A stretch of DNA of 64,000 nucleotides, taken from positions 124,001 through 188,000 of the forward strand of contig JAOALB010000008.1 in the NCBI GenBank assembly GCA_025331125.1, in the 5' to 3' direction. Positions 1-10,287 of the stretch are shown here, in pieces. The notes below the pieces were generated by a model that worked only from the letters and a program-made list of their open reading frames with translations, ran no database searches and was not told the origin of the DNA. Made by a program: the position numbers and the translations under genes. Each line of letters opens with the position of its first letter. The stretch's first letter is position 1. This DNA comes from Mycogone perniciosa. Lineage: Eukaryota; Ascomycota; Sordariomycetes; Hypocreales; Hypocreaceae.

Positions 1-2740
1 ACGAGCAGCGGAGGAAGAGTGGCCCGAAGCGTGGATATGTCAAGGCGCTGGAGGAACGACTGAGTGAGCGAACGACCTCTTCCTTTGTCCCATCAGTCTC
101 TTTGTTGGAGAGGGCATGCAGTATTATCGATGAAAGTTGCTGACCGGCTTTTGGCGCAGAACAAGTTGAAACCCTCTTAAAAACTCAGGAACCGCCTACT
201 ACCAAGAGCGCCACAAAGCCTATGGGGATGCCAATGCCCACCGCCCCTAGCCATCAGTCAAATGGAATCCCACCCGTGCCTGTATCTAACTCCGCCATGG
301 GCATGAGTGGGGAAGAGCGCTGGAACTTCAACGGCGAGTCGCCTCCTCAGGCGGGGCCTATGGACGACTTCAACTTCAGCACCAACATGGGCATACCGGT
401 GAACAATATGGGAGGAAACTTTACGTGGGAGATGATTGGTTTGGGACTGGAGGAGCCGCTGCCGCCGCAAGAGACCATCGACGAATTACACCAGATTTAC
501 TTCGAGAAGGTTCATCCATCCATGCCCATGATACACAGATACCGATATCTCGCGGCTATGAACTTGTATGCGGACCACCGGTCACCCTAACCCCGGGCCC
601 ATGAATGGTGAATGAAGCTGACTTTTGACTTGCAGGGCCCCAAACCAACGCCCCCCGGTCTGCTTGCGCTATGCCATGTGGACATTGGCGTGCTCCATCT
701 CAGAGAAGTATACTGATCTCAAAGACCTATTTTATCAGAGGACACGCAAGTACGTCGAGGCCGATTATATCAAGGGATTTGGAGAACACATGGTCTCCGT
801 GGCTCACTGCCAGACGCACGTCTTGCTGGCCTGCTACGAGATGAAGATGATGTACTTCCCCAGGGCCTGGATCAACACCGGCTCAGCTGTTCGCCTGGCT
901 CAAATGTAGGTCCCAATGCAATCCTCCCTTCCCTCCTGTGTGAGAGCAATGGTATGCTAATCTGGCCCAGGATCGGGCTGCATCGACTGGATGGAACCGG
1001 TCTGGACGTAAAACAGTGCCTACCGCCACCGAAAGATTGGACCGAACGGGAGGAGCGGCGGCGAACCTTTTGGATGGCATTCTGCGAAGACAGGTACGCC
1101 AGCATTGGCACTGGCTGGCCCATGACGATAGATGAAAGGGACATCATGACGAACCTTCCATCCTCCGAAGAAGCCTTCGACATGAGCCGACCGGAGCAGA
1201 CCCAGACGCTGGAGGAGTGTACAAGTCCATCAGGGGCTGCCAAGCTCTCATCACTTGGTAGCGTTGTCCTCATGGCGTGTCTCTTCGGGCGCAATCTGGT
1301 ACACTTGCACCGACCCGATGAAGATGACGAGAACGACATCAATGGCCCCTTCTGGAAGCGCCATCGACAAATGGACAATATTCTCCTCAACACCTCCCTC
1401 TGCCTCCCCTCTCACCTAAAGCTCCCCGCCGGATTAGGGAACCCTAACATCGTCTTTACCAATATGAGCATCCACACTTCTACAATCTGCTTACACCAAG
1501 CTGCCATCTTCAAGGCAGACAAGTCTAAGGCTCTATCAGCTGTCAGCGCAGAGAGTAAAATTCGCTGCATCACAGCAGCGAACGAGATTGCCAGCGTCAT
1601 GAGGACGATATCCCACATGGACCTGTCATCTGTAAGTACTCTCTTTATCCATCGAAGAGATGACGTTGATAATGGCAGCTGCTGACAAGCCTTGGACTTC
1701 AGATGAACCCCTTCATTGCATTCTGTCTCTACGTATCTGCCCGAGTGTTTATTCAATATCTTAAGAGTAAACCTGATGACGCCCAGACGATTGACAGCCT
1801 GCGGTTCCTCATCTCGGCGATGAACGCGCTTAAAAGACGCAACCCCCTGACGGAATCCTTCCTTGTCCAGCTAGAGGTGGATTTCGAGGTACTGGCCGCG
1901 AAGATTCCCAGGTTGAGACACGTATTTCCTCATCCCGACGATAGTGTAAGTCCCTCTGCCATAGAATTCGGGAGCAATATTTCTGACATGGCACAGTCCG
2001 GAGATCCTAAGGACATCAGTGTGAGGGCTGGGGCTGCCTGTGACACTGTCGACGGTGCCAAGGGAATCCTGTCGTATCGTAACGAGTGCAATTTCATGAA
2101 GGTGGCGGGCGACGACGGCAATATCGCTACAGCACCCGACATCACCGAGCCTCATGGGGACGGCCAAGGTATGGCAACTTCTCAACCTACTGGCTACGGA
2201 CCGCAATCATGGCTGTCAGCACAGCAGCAGATGCCAGTCTTAACACCCAACTCCGGGAGTGTATACGAGAAACCCGGGGGCGGAGGTGGGCCTCTGCATG
2301 GCTTTGGAAATGCCAATGGGGACAACCGGGATCCTTCAGGGTCGCCGGATGGAGGGCAATCAGCCGGCCGGACACCAAACTCCAGCGGCGGCGCATCTGA
2401 CGTCCAGTCACATCTTGGTCTGAGTACGATGGGTACAGGCACATCTGGCCACGACACATATCGGGCAAGCCCCATCTCTCCCCAGCAGACCATTATGAAC
2501 CACGGAGGAGTCGATACTAGCAGCCATCAGATGTATTACGGCGACCCTAACGGATTTACAATGAATACAGGGATGGGAGGGCCGCCGGGAGGGTATGGAA
2601 TGTCCAATAGTTGGGGAGGCATGAATGGTCAACCGCCGGGTATACAGCCAGTGGGAGAAGGCGTTCTGAGGGCACTGATGAACATGGGACCTATGGATGC
2701 CATGGACCTGTCGTCGTGGGATTCGGGCAATGGGCCATGA
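1..2740 (+). CDS. Zn2Cys6 fungal transcription factor, 5' end cut off by window
   Basis: A nuclear regulator of the Zn(II)2Cys6 class; its target genes are unknown. The window opens in frame at base 3 with a basic linker (GPKRGYVKALEERL) that normally follows the C6 cluster directly, so the cysteines lie just outside the window. Exons are <1-63, 160-580, 636-905, 971-1631 and 1703-2740. A GTAAGT...CACAG intron at 1946-1996 probably splits the last exon; it is 51 nt and in frame, so reading it as coding adds 17 residues. The middle (from the PPQETIDELH segment through the WMAFCEDRYAS and SIGTGWPMTID motifs) is the fungal-specific transcription factor domain (PF04082 type). The C-terminal 250 residues are rich in Gly, Pro, Met and Asn and look disordered, as activation regions do. 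About 800 residues are visible. I do not recognise the specific orthologue. Confidence 0.9.
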
Positions 2741-3353
2741 GGCTGATATAATGTTGGGAGATTTTCAAGATAGGGATTATGGACAAGGCTCTTTCTGCTA
2801 ATCCGCGGCGAGATGTTTCTTACGTCAGTTTGGATACGACTTGGATGATCGGCGTTTTTATGGGCGGCTCTGATAATCTTTTTTCCTTTTCTTTTTTCTT
2901 TCTAGCTGTATTAGTATCTATTACAGGCTATTTGATGGCAGAGGGATCATATCACGGTTGGCGCGGGGGAAAATATGGATAATACCCGTCATGATTGATA
3001 TTTGGGAGTTTTGGTGAGTTGAGAATAAATGTTGTCTCACTATGAAGTACTCCGTACCTGGTGGTACATAGGTAGGTTAGTAGTCGTTAAGGTATCTATG
3101 TTTGTACATATGTTTAGTCATGGGGTAATGGTAATCAATGGCCCGTGCACACATTGCCGCCTTTCTTCCCCGCCAAACCCCGCCATTGCAATCCACACCA
3201 GAGAGCAGAAAGCGACGACAGCATAACGCGGCTGCGGGCCTTAAAGCAGCAAGCAGACCGGACATCAGCTGATTATAGCCCTACACTGACAGGGCGATTA
3301 TAGGCGCTCATTGGCGCTCACAGGGCTCCGTTATAGGGACCACCCAAAACCCA
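2741..3353. other. Intergenic: 3' flank of the C6 regulator and promoter of the GST-fusion gene
   Basis: No convincing gene. It holds T-rich 3'-UTR-like sequence near 2880-2905 and one GTACTCCGTAC word at 3047-3057. The two flanking genes run in the same direction. Confidence 0.6.
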
Positions 3354-5393
3354 ATGACGGCGCCGGGAGGGCCGTTTGTGGGCTCCGGACACGGAGGAGG
3401 GATTCCCAACGGAGCGCATCATTTTCGGGTTGGTCTGGACTTGGGAGTGGGAGTTGGAGTTGGAGTGGGAGTTGGGGCTGGCATTGAAGGATATACACCC
3501 TTGGATGAGGCGTATCGTCATCCGTCTGGAGCGTTTGGACAGCAGATCGCCTATCAACGACGACGACCTCCTCACCACCACCACCAACAACAACATCAAA
3601 CTACCAGAACAGCAGCGGCAGGGCAATTTGGCATTCTAACCCCAACAGCTGTCTCAGGCACCAATACTGGCGGCAGCCTAGAGGACGACCAATCTCATCG
3701 CCATCATGAAGACACGCCCTACAAACTCGGCGACGGTGAGCTCGTCGTCCACCCTCCAGACCTCCACGCCTGGCGCCAGAAACTCTTCCACGTCGACGAC
3801 ATCATCGTCCTCACCCACGAGCAGTTCGAGACGTACTTCCCGCACGTCGACAACGTCTACTCCCACCGCTCCACCCAGCGCTACAAGCGCAAGCCCTTCA
3901 TCTCCCACTACTGGGACTGCCGCATGAAGGGCCGCCCCCCCGGAACGCCCAAGTCCGATGACCCTAACAAGAAGAAGCGTAAGCGCAGCGCCCGCGAGCG
4001 CGACCTGTGCGACGTCAAGATCAAGATCACCGAGTACTTCCCTAGCGCGGGAGCCGAGGCTGCACTGGACAGAGAGGTTGCGGCGGCGATTGCGGCGGGA
4101 TCGGGGAGTGTAGCTGCGGGACAGCGGTTCTGGACCATCCAGAGGGTGAATGGGAATGGAGGCAACGGTAAGGGCGACGGGGTTGCGGGACCGCATAAGC
4201 ACACGCTGGAGAAGAGTGATGAGATTAAGAAAAATAGCGTACAGAGATATGTTGCGCAACAGGAGAAGGGGGTGAAGAAGACACAGGTGAGTACCCCTTT
4301 TTGTTCTTCCTATATCTTAAGGGGGGAGGGGGTTACTATCTGACATGGCTCGCAGAAACTGCCACAGAGAAAAGCTACGGGTGCAGCTCAAGCGACGGTC
4401 AAGAAACGCAGCAAAGAGTGTGATCTAAAGCTGTACGCAGCTTGTTTCTGGTGAGAGAACTTCTTCTTCTACCTTATCGCCCTTTTGTCTTATGGTTTGT
4501 CTGACCGTGCCTTGGAACACACACAGCCCCTTTTCACAACGAATATGGATCGCTCTTGAGGCAAAGGGCCTGGTCTATCAATACGTCGAAACGGACCCAT
4601 TGAAGAGATCCATGCCGACGTCTCTGCTCGAAGCAAATCCAAGAGGTCGTGTTCCATCTATCCGCCAGGGTGAGTGGGCGTGTTCTGAGAGTGCCGTCAT
4701 TCTAGAATATGTACGTTGCATCTCCTTCTCCTTCTTCTCCTTCTCCTTCTCCTTCTCCTTCTCCTTCTCCTTCTCCTTCTCCTTCTCCTTCTTCTTCTTC
4801 TTATTCCTATTCTACGTTGTAGATGAACATTAACCAAGCCTTCAACAGCTGGAAGACGTATACGACACCGTCCCTCTCTATCCCTCCGATCCACGTCTAA
4901 AAGCCAACTGCCGCCTTTGGATTGACCACGCAAGCACCCCCCCTTTCTTCTTCCCAGTTTACCACCAGAAGCCCCTTTCTAACAAAACGTGCTCTAACAG
5001 ATCAACACGCAAATCATCCCCAGCTTCTTCTCCGCCTTACAAACCCCCTCCTCCCAACCCGACCATCTCCAATCCCGCCTCACCAGCCTCCTTCTCGCCG
5101 CCGATGACCATGGCCCTCTCTTCCTCGGCTCCTCTATCTGCCTCGTTGACATCCACTTTGCTCCCTTCGCCCTCCGTCTGGACCGCCTCCTGCGCCACCA
5201 TATCAGCGGCTGGTGGGCTGGGCTCGTCTCTGGAACGAGATGGCATCGCTGGCTGGAAGCCCTGGAGAAGAATCCTCACGTGGCTGCGACGATGAGTGCG
5301 GATGATCTGTATCCTGATACGGCGAATTTGCTTCTTCAGAATTCGGTGATCCCTTTCTCTAATGCTGTGATGGCGGCGGTGCCCATGGACTAG
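3354..5393 (+). CDS. Zinc-finger-like domain fused to omega-type glutathione S-transferase
   Basis: A predicted 561-residue protein from five exons: 3354-4286, 4356-4450, 4527-4710, 4849-4929 and 5001-5393. Residues 1-130 are low complexity (a Gly-Val run near 31-43, His/Gln runs near 74-82). Residues 135-310 hold a module with C189, C219, W260 and the pair H281-x-H283, plus a KKKRKR-type basic stretch. This C...C...W...HxH order is what FLYWCH/FAR1/WRKY-GCM1 DNA-binding fingers show. Residues 335-561 are a GST: the first strand LKLYAACFC leads into CPFSQR with C343 as the omega-type catalytic cysteine. It continues with ANPRGRVPSIRQ and SESAVILEY (glutathione site), then an all-helical C-terminal domain. 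The GST strand has no local ATG, so the two parts must be one protein. Intron 4 (4930-5000) starts with GC, not GT. GST assignment is firm; the finger assignment is inferred from spacing. Confidence 0.85.
4721..4800. repeat. (CTTCTC)n microsatellite inside GST-fusion intron 3
   Basis: About 80 bases of near-perfect CTTCTC repeats fill the first half of intron 3 (4711-4848). They form a long pyrimidine tract on the coding strand upstream of the acceptor at 4848. Confidence 0.95.
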
Positions 5394-5544
5394 AATGGCG
5401 GTTCCCATCCTTTTGCATCTCGCCGGTTCTATGCTATATGTATATCCCAAGGCATACGTTGATAATGTCCCATATTAAATAAGTACACAAGAATACAAAC
5501 ATGTTCATAATCCCAGGCGCCAAAATATATACCCTAAATTCGCT

Positions 5545-7754
5545 TCATGCCGACGATGGACGCCGACCCCGTTCACGCACCACATCCCTCCTCCTTCTAA
5601 TATCTGCCCATTTCTCACTAAATGTCACCACCTCCCCTCCCTGACGAGCCCTGACACGACCCTCGCCAAGCTCCTCGAGATCTTTCGTCTCGAGATACTT
5701 CTTCCCGTCCCCGTTATCGACCCAGCGCTGAGGATCCGGTAAGTATGCCCACGAGAAGATGGCACCGAAGGCGGCAACGGAACCGAACAGGAGGAAGATG
5801 AGTCCCTGGCGGCTCTCACTCTTATAGGTTGAGTTGATGCCGTATACAATTAGCACCGCAACAATACTGCCGAATTTGCCTGCCGCCGCTGAGATGCCAT
5901 GGCAAGTAGATCGATAACACGTGGGGAATATCTCGGCTGGAATAATAAATGTCAAAGTGTTTGCACCTGTGAAAATGATTAGCCTTGGCACTCACTCTGG
6001 CTCCCTTCCATGACTGCGTACCAAAATTAAACATGAAATGACAAATTGCCACAAACACCACTGTGGCCGGAGCACCCGACTGCAAATGAACCCCGTAGTA
6101 CACGCCGCCAGTGATGACAAAAAAGATGGCAAGAACAAAGAACGAAACGGTAAGCCACTTCCTCCGCGGAATGCGGTTTGCAAAGAATATAAAGCAAAGG
6201 CTCCCGGCGATTGAGGCTAAAGAGACTGTCAGGAGGTATTGCTTAGTCTGTTCGACCAAGACATCGTAAATCGTGTTACAAGGATGTGTGGCATCTGTTT
6301 GCCACAAGGGGACACCCTTCTTTAGCCACGTGGGAACGGTGGAGTTTCCTCCCGGTAACGACGAGTTCCAGCATTCTAGCTGGTTGCTGATTGGAACTGG
6401 TGGCGATTTTGCCCACATATCGGACAATGTTCCTCTATTATCAAGCGAGAGACCGTAGAAACTCACATCCAAGAAAAACCATGCCGCTGATGTTCCAAGG
6501 AGATAGTACCAGTTCCCGTCCCGTATGAAATAATGGTAGAGGTCATCCTCGGAAAATTGGATGGGCATTGGCCCAGGGGAGTTTTCCGGGTGCATACCGT
6601 TCGGAGGGTTCATCTGAAAGTTATTGGAAATACCACCTGACGGGGCACCGTACACCCTCTGTGTATTCATGATAGCAACCGCGGGTTTGTTCTTGACCTC
6701 GAGGCTGTAGAGACCGCAGTCGAAAAGGAAGAAGCGAAAAATGATGGCAAGGAGGGCCGGCACGGCGCCTGACCCGATGACGATGCGCCATATACCATCT
6801 ACTGCTCGTTTGCATTCCTCATCATAGAGGGTATCCAGACCGCAGCGCATCTCCTGGAGCTTTCTGGAGTTTTCGAAGCCGAGAAGCACCAACAACCCAA
6901 CGACCTGAGCCAGGGCCTGGCCAACAGGCTGCATGAGAAACACACTCGCAAGCATACTGGCTCTTGATTGGGTACTGGACCACTCAGAAGTGATGACTGC
7001 GCTGAGAGGATATTCGGCACCGATACCTGGCCATTGACAATAAGTATACGTTCTGAGAATAGAAGGGGCGGAGAACATACCAATGCCCATGACAAATCGC
7101 CACCAGATGAAGAGCCCGAGAAAGGACATGTCGCCATACCCATGGCTGCTGGTGGCTACGCCAATGGTTGATACGATAACGAGGACCAGCTCGATTCCAT
7201 AAAGCCGAGTTCGGCCATAGCGATCAGCAAGATAGCCAAAGAGCACCTGGCCAATGACTGAGCCTATGAGGGTGAAGAGGTTGATGAGTAGGCCAGGCCA
7301 TTCCTTTCCGTACGGCCAGTACACAAAGGCAACAGACGAAAGGATGACATTGGTGGAGAAGAGGTTGTATCTGCAGAGGTTAGACAACGGGTCATTGATA
7401 TGGGATGAATGCGTGGGGAACGCACGAGTCGGTAAGGAAGCCCGATGCAGCAACACCCCAGATGCGGAAGTTCCAGGAGTTTAGGTCAAGCTCGTACCGC
7501 AATTGGTGGCGATCCTAGAGGAGAGCAATGGCCACGTTAGAGAGACTCGACAGTAATAGGGCATCGCATCATGTACATATGTATGCGTTGTGGGTCGATG
7601 CGGTTTTGCCGGCTCTAATTCGCAGGATTTTTGGGTAGTAGTCCGGATGGATATTCTCATGACGCACCTGAAGATCTTGGGATGGCAATGCAGAACTATC
7701 CGCGCCGAGGAACCCACGATTTCTCCGCCCTGAACTGCCCAGATCAAGGGGCAT
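5545..7754 (-). CDS. MFS transporter, Pho84-like phosphate:H+ symporter family
   Basis: A 630-residue plasma-membrane carrier of the PHS family (TC 2.A.1.9), predicted to import phosphate or a related anion with protons. Exons on the minus strand: 7754-7668, 7514-7426, 7370-7081, 7026-6022 and 5966-5545. The 54-nt third intron is in frame; removing it gives the motif GIGIGAEYPLSAVI, where Pho84 proteins have GIGIGGEYPLS. Other landmarks are FGYLADRYGRTRLYG (MFS loop 2-3), the central loop, and FIIPAEIFPTCYRSTCHGISAA, matching the Pho84 ...EVFPTRVRATAHGI segment. A loop between TM7 and TM8 carries C374, C405 and two N-glycosylation sequons (N376, N383), which is unusual. Start: the ATG at 7754 gives a short 29-residue first exon ending in CAG|gtgcgt; this exon is the least certain part. 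It converges with the GST-fusion gene, 151 bp away. Confidence 0.85.
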
Positions 7755-7912
7755 ATCTGTCGCAAAACTCGGGTTCTAGGCCTGGGTAGCTAAGCAGTAA
7801 ATGCGACCTTGAGCCGCAGAATGCGATGGTGGCAGTAGCGGCTTATGTGAGACAAGAATCCGAGGAAGACGCGCAGAAATCGGAAGGGTGGGTGTCGTCG
7901 GTTTTGGTTTTA

Positions 7913-7961
7913 TCTCTCTTTTGTCTCTCTTTTGCCTCTCTTTTGCCTCTCTTTTGCCTCT
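7913..7961. repeat. 11-bp tandem repeat, CTCTCTTTTGC unit
   Basis: Roughly four copies of CTCTCTTTTGC or close variants, 160-210 bp upstream of the transporter start at 7754. On the transcribed strand it is a purine-rich GA tract, a common feature of fungal promoters. Confidence 0.85.
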
Positions 7962-8724
7962 TCCTCTCCCCCTCCCTCTCCTTCTCTTATGTAGGCGAAA
8001 AGCGTGCAAGAATCGCTGTTCGAAGCGACGAATGAAAATGGCGCGGCATCAGCAACACGTTACAAAGACACAGCGATAAGTCATAACGGGCGGGGACGCC
8101 GAAATATAAAGGACAAGCCTGATGGACTGACTGATTGATGATAGTGATGATGGAAAGGGTAAGATTTCTATGTCAAGCTAGGGGTGACGTGACTGAATGG
8201 GTGAGTGTGGAAGAAGAAGAAGAAGAACACGACGACGAAGAAACGGAAGTTATCACAGCAGCTGTTAGTAGCAGGGCCCTGCCAGTAATACGCGCGTTGT
8301 CAAGATGACCTGGAAAAGGTCGCCAAGCTTAGCTGTACTCTGTACTCTGTACGAAGTGGTAGTAGTGCGTATTATTTGCGTACCTTATGTATAATCGCAG
8401 CTGAGGCTGGAAATTGGCCACAGCCTTTTCCGAGTAGTTCTAATAATATTCGGCAAGTGATACGGACATGAGCCCACCACCACACCTGCACCTGCGCCTG
8501 CACCTGTATCTCCTTCTGCCCTTCGGATTTCAGACGCTTGATTGGTACTAATACATACTCATACAAAGTCGGTCGGAGCATCAATTAGCCCTACTAGGCT
8601 CACTTAGAATCTGCTAGATAGTTACTGTCACGCAATGGCGGGGGTGAGACGGATTCCCGGAACCATCATCATCTTTTGCGTCTCTTCTGTGTGATGCTAG
8701 ACCTCCGAAACAAAGAGCGAAGCG

Positions 8725-8730
8725 CACGTG
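8725..8730. promoter_or_regulatory. CACGTG E-box upstream of the transporter
   Basis: A perfect CACGTG lies about 970 bp upstream of the transporter start. Pho4/NUC-1, the bHLH activators of phosphate genes, bind this core. The distance is long and a six-base site can occur by chance, so this is only a candidate. Confidence 0.25.
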
Positions 8731-8811
8731 GGGAATAGCGCTGGTGGTACTCCGTAGTTTCTGGAGACAAGTGGGGGTAGTGTCGGTTGAATTGAACGAT
8801 AGCGGCTGCAT

Positions 8812-8840
8812 GTACTCCGTACTCCGTCCTACTTCGTACC
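8812..8840. repeat. Tandem CTCCGTA words followed by TACTTCGTACC
   Basis: Two adjacent GTACTCC heptamers, a GTCC, then TACTTCGTACC. This is one of the densest examples of the intergenic word family described in the findings. Confidence 0.8.
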
Positions 8841-10287
8841 CGCTTGGTGCGATGTACATGGAGCTGTCCGGATGGGCGTTAGTGATTTGTGAGCCATATA
8901 TCCTTTCTGATTAACATTAGATAGCCTCTACCGATGTACCGAGTGTTGCTCCAATACTCCCAATCCCGGCGCGGGACAAGCCTTGCTGCATTCGATGGTC
9001 TCTTCTAGACTCTCTTCCCTCCATTTAATCAATCAATCGGGCCTTGGGAGCAAGAAAGCTGATGGTGAATTACGTTGCATTGCAGAGTCGCATCTGGACT
9101 TTTTCTCTCTCTCTTTACCACACACACTCGCGTGTCCAGAGCAGCCAAGTATTGACTTGGCTTTGCTGCACATGCCCACAGCCCCAGAAGAGCCAAAAAT
9201 CACAAACCGAATCCATGAGGGAGGGGCATGTACTTTGTACCCCGACAATTCGGACAGGGCTTCTAGGCTTCTAGGGCAGGGCTACGAAGCACACTGCTTG
9301 CTTCAGTGGATGAGATGTGGGCTTCTGGCTGCGGCACTCCAGCCCATCAAGACGCCGTCTGAACCCCCGTGCACGCTACAATCGCCTTCAGTGGAGCGGC
9401 TGCGGCCGTCAGGTTCTGCGCAGTGGCGCTTGACATGCCAGCCGGCTCTCTAGCCTCTCCAGGGTTCTCTCTCTCATCGTCTCTCTAACCAGTTACAACT
9501 ATTAACTCTTCTCCAACCAACAGGCAAGCCGGCACAGAGTAGTATTACCAGATAGCCTGGGGGCTTGTCCAAAGGCCCGTTGCCACCGTTTCAGCGCTGG
9601 TACGGACCACTATTACCCTGCCTACCTAGCACTTCTGGGTCGTAGTAGGACTACTCCGTACTACCTCATACCTTGAACTACTACTATCCCACGCTGCTGC
9701 TCCGGACAGATTCGGATAGGTAACGACACAATCCGGGCCCTGTTCGCATTGAGAGCATCGGTTCAACCAAACGGATCTTTGCCTGGCGCACAGTGGATCG
9801 TGGGGACGCTCTTCCGGGTTCTGTCATTGAGGGGGACTTGCCTGCTAGCGAGGTCGGAAAGATAGGTAAGTATTAGAGGTTGGTTGGTTCAATTGGTAGC
9901 GCTACGTACTCGTAGCTGCTGTTAGGCTGCCGGCCTTGGTGGTGCTGGGAATTCCGGCCGACAGGTTGGCTTAGGCACGACGACGATACGGCTCCTCCAG
10001 TGGAAGATCCCACGATCCTTTCTGCTTCCTTTATCCGACTCCGACCCATCTGCCTGCTTTCCCCATCTCCAATCCGCCGTCCTCCGGCCCTGGACGCCGT
10101 CAAACCTCCATCTCCCCCCGAAGCTGCTCCCGAAGCTGGGACATGGCTGCCAGCCCGTGAGCACCGCTTTTGATCGCGTTGTCAGCCTCCGCTCTGTCAT
10201 GACCGATACTCTGCGACGGGCTCTCTCCCCCGGATCGCCGATATCATCATCTGCGCCGTGTCTTGTCTCCTCGAGCGCTTCCCCAGC

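Larger units (their letters stand above)
7755..10287. other. Intergenic, 2.5 kb
   Basis: This is the promoter side of both the leftward transporter and the rightward unknown gene. I see no supportable gene; the longest open stretch (8983-9453) has no family resemblance and biased composition. It contains pyrimidine repeats (7913-7961), a CACGTG site and several TACTCCGTA-type words (8335-8352, 8812-8840, 9651-9664). Confidence 0.55.

Noticed and set aside
3678..4259. Long open frame antisense to the GST-fusion gene
   Set aside because: It mirrors a GC-biased coding exon; its product is Arg/Val/Leu-rich with no family match.
8983..9453. 156-codon open frame between the transporter and the unknown gene
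   Set aside because: It lacks an ATG at its beginning, splice partners and any recognisable motif, and contains repeat-like sequence.
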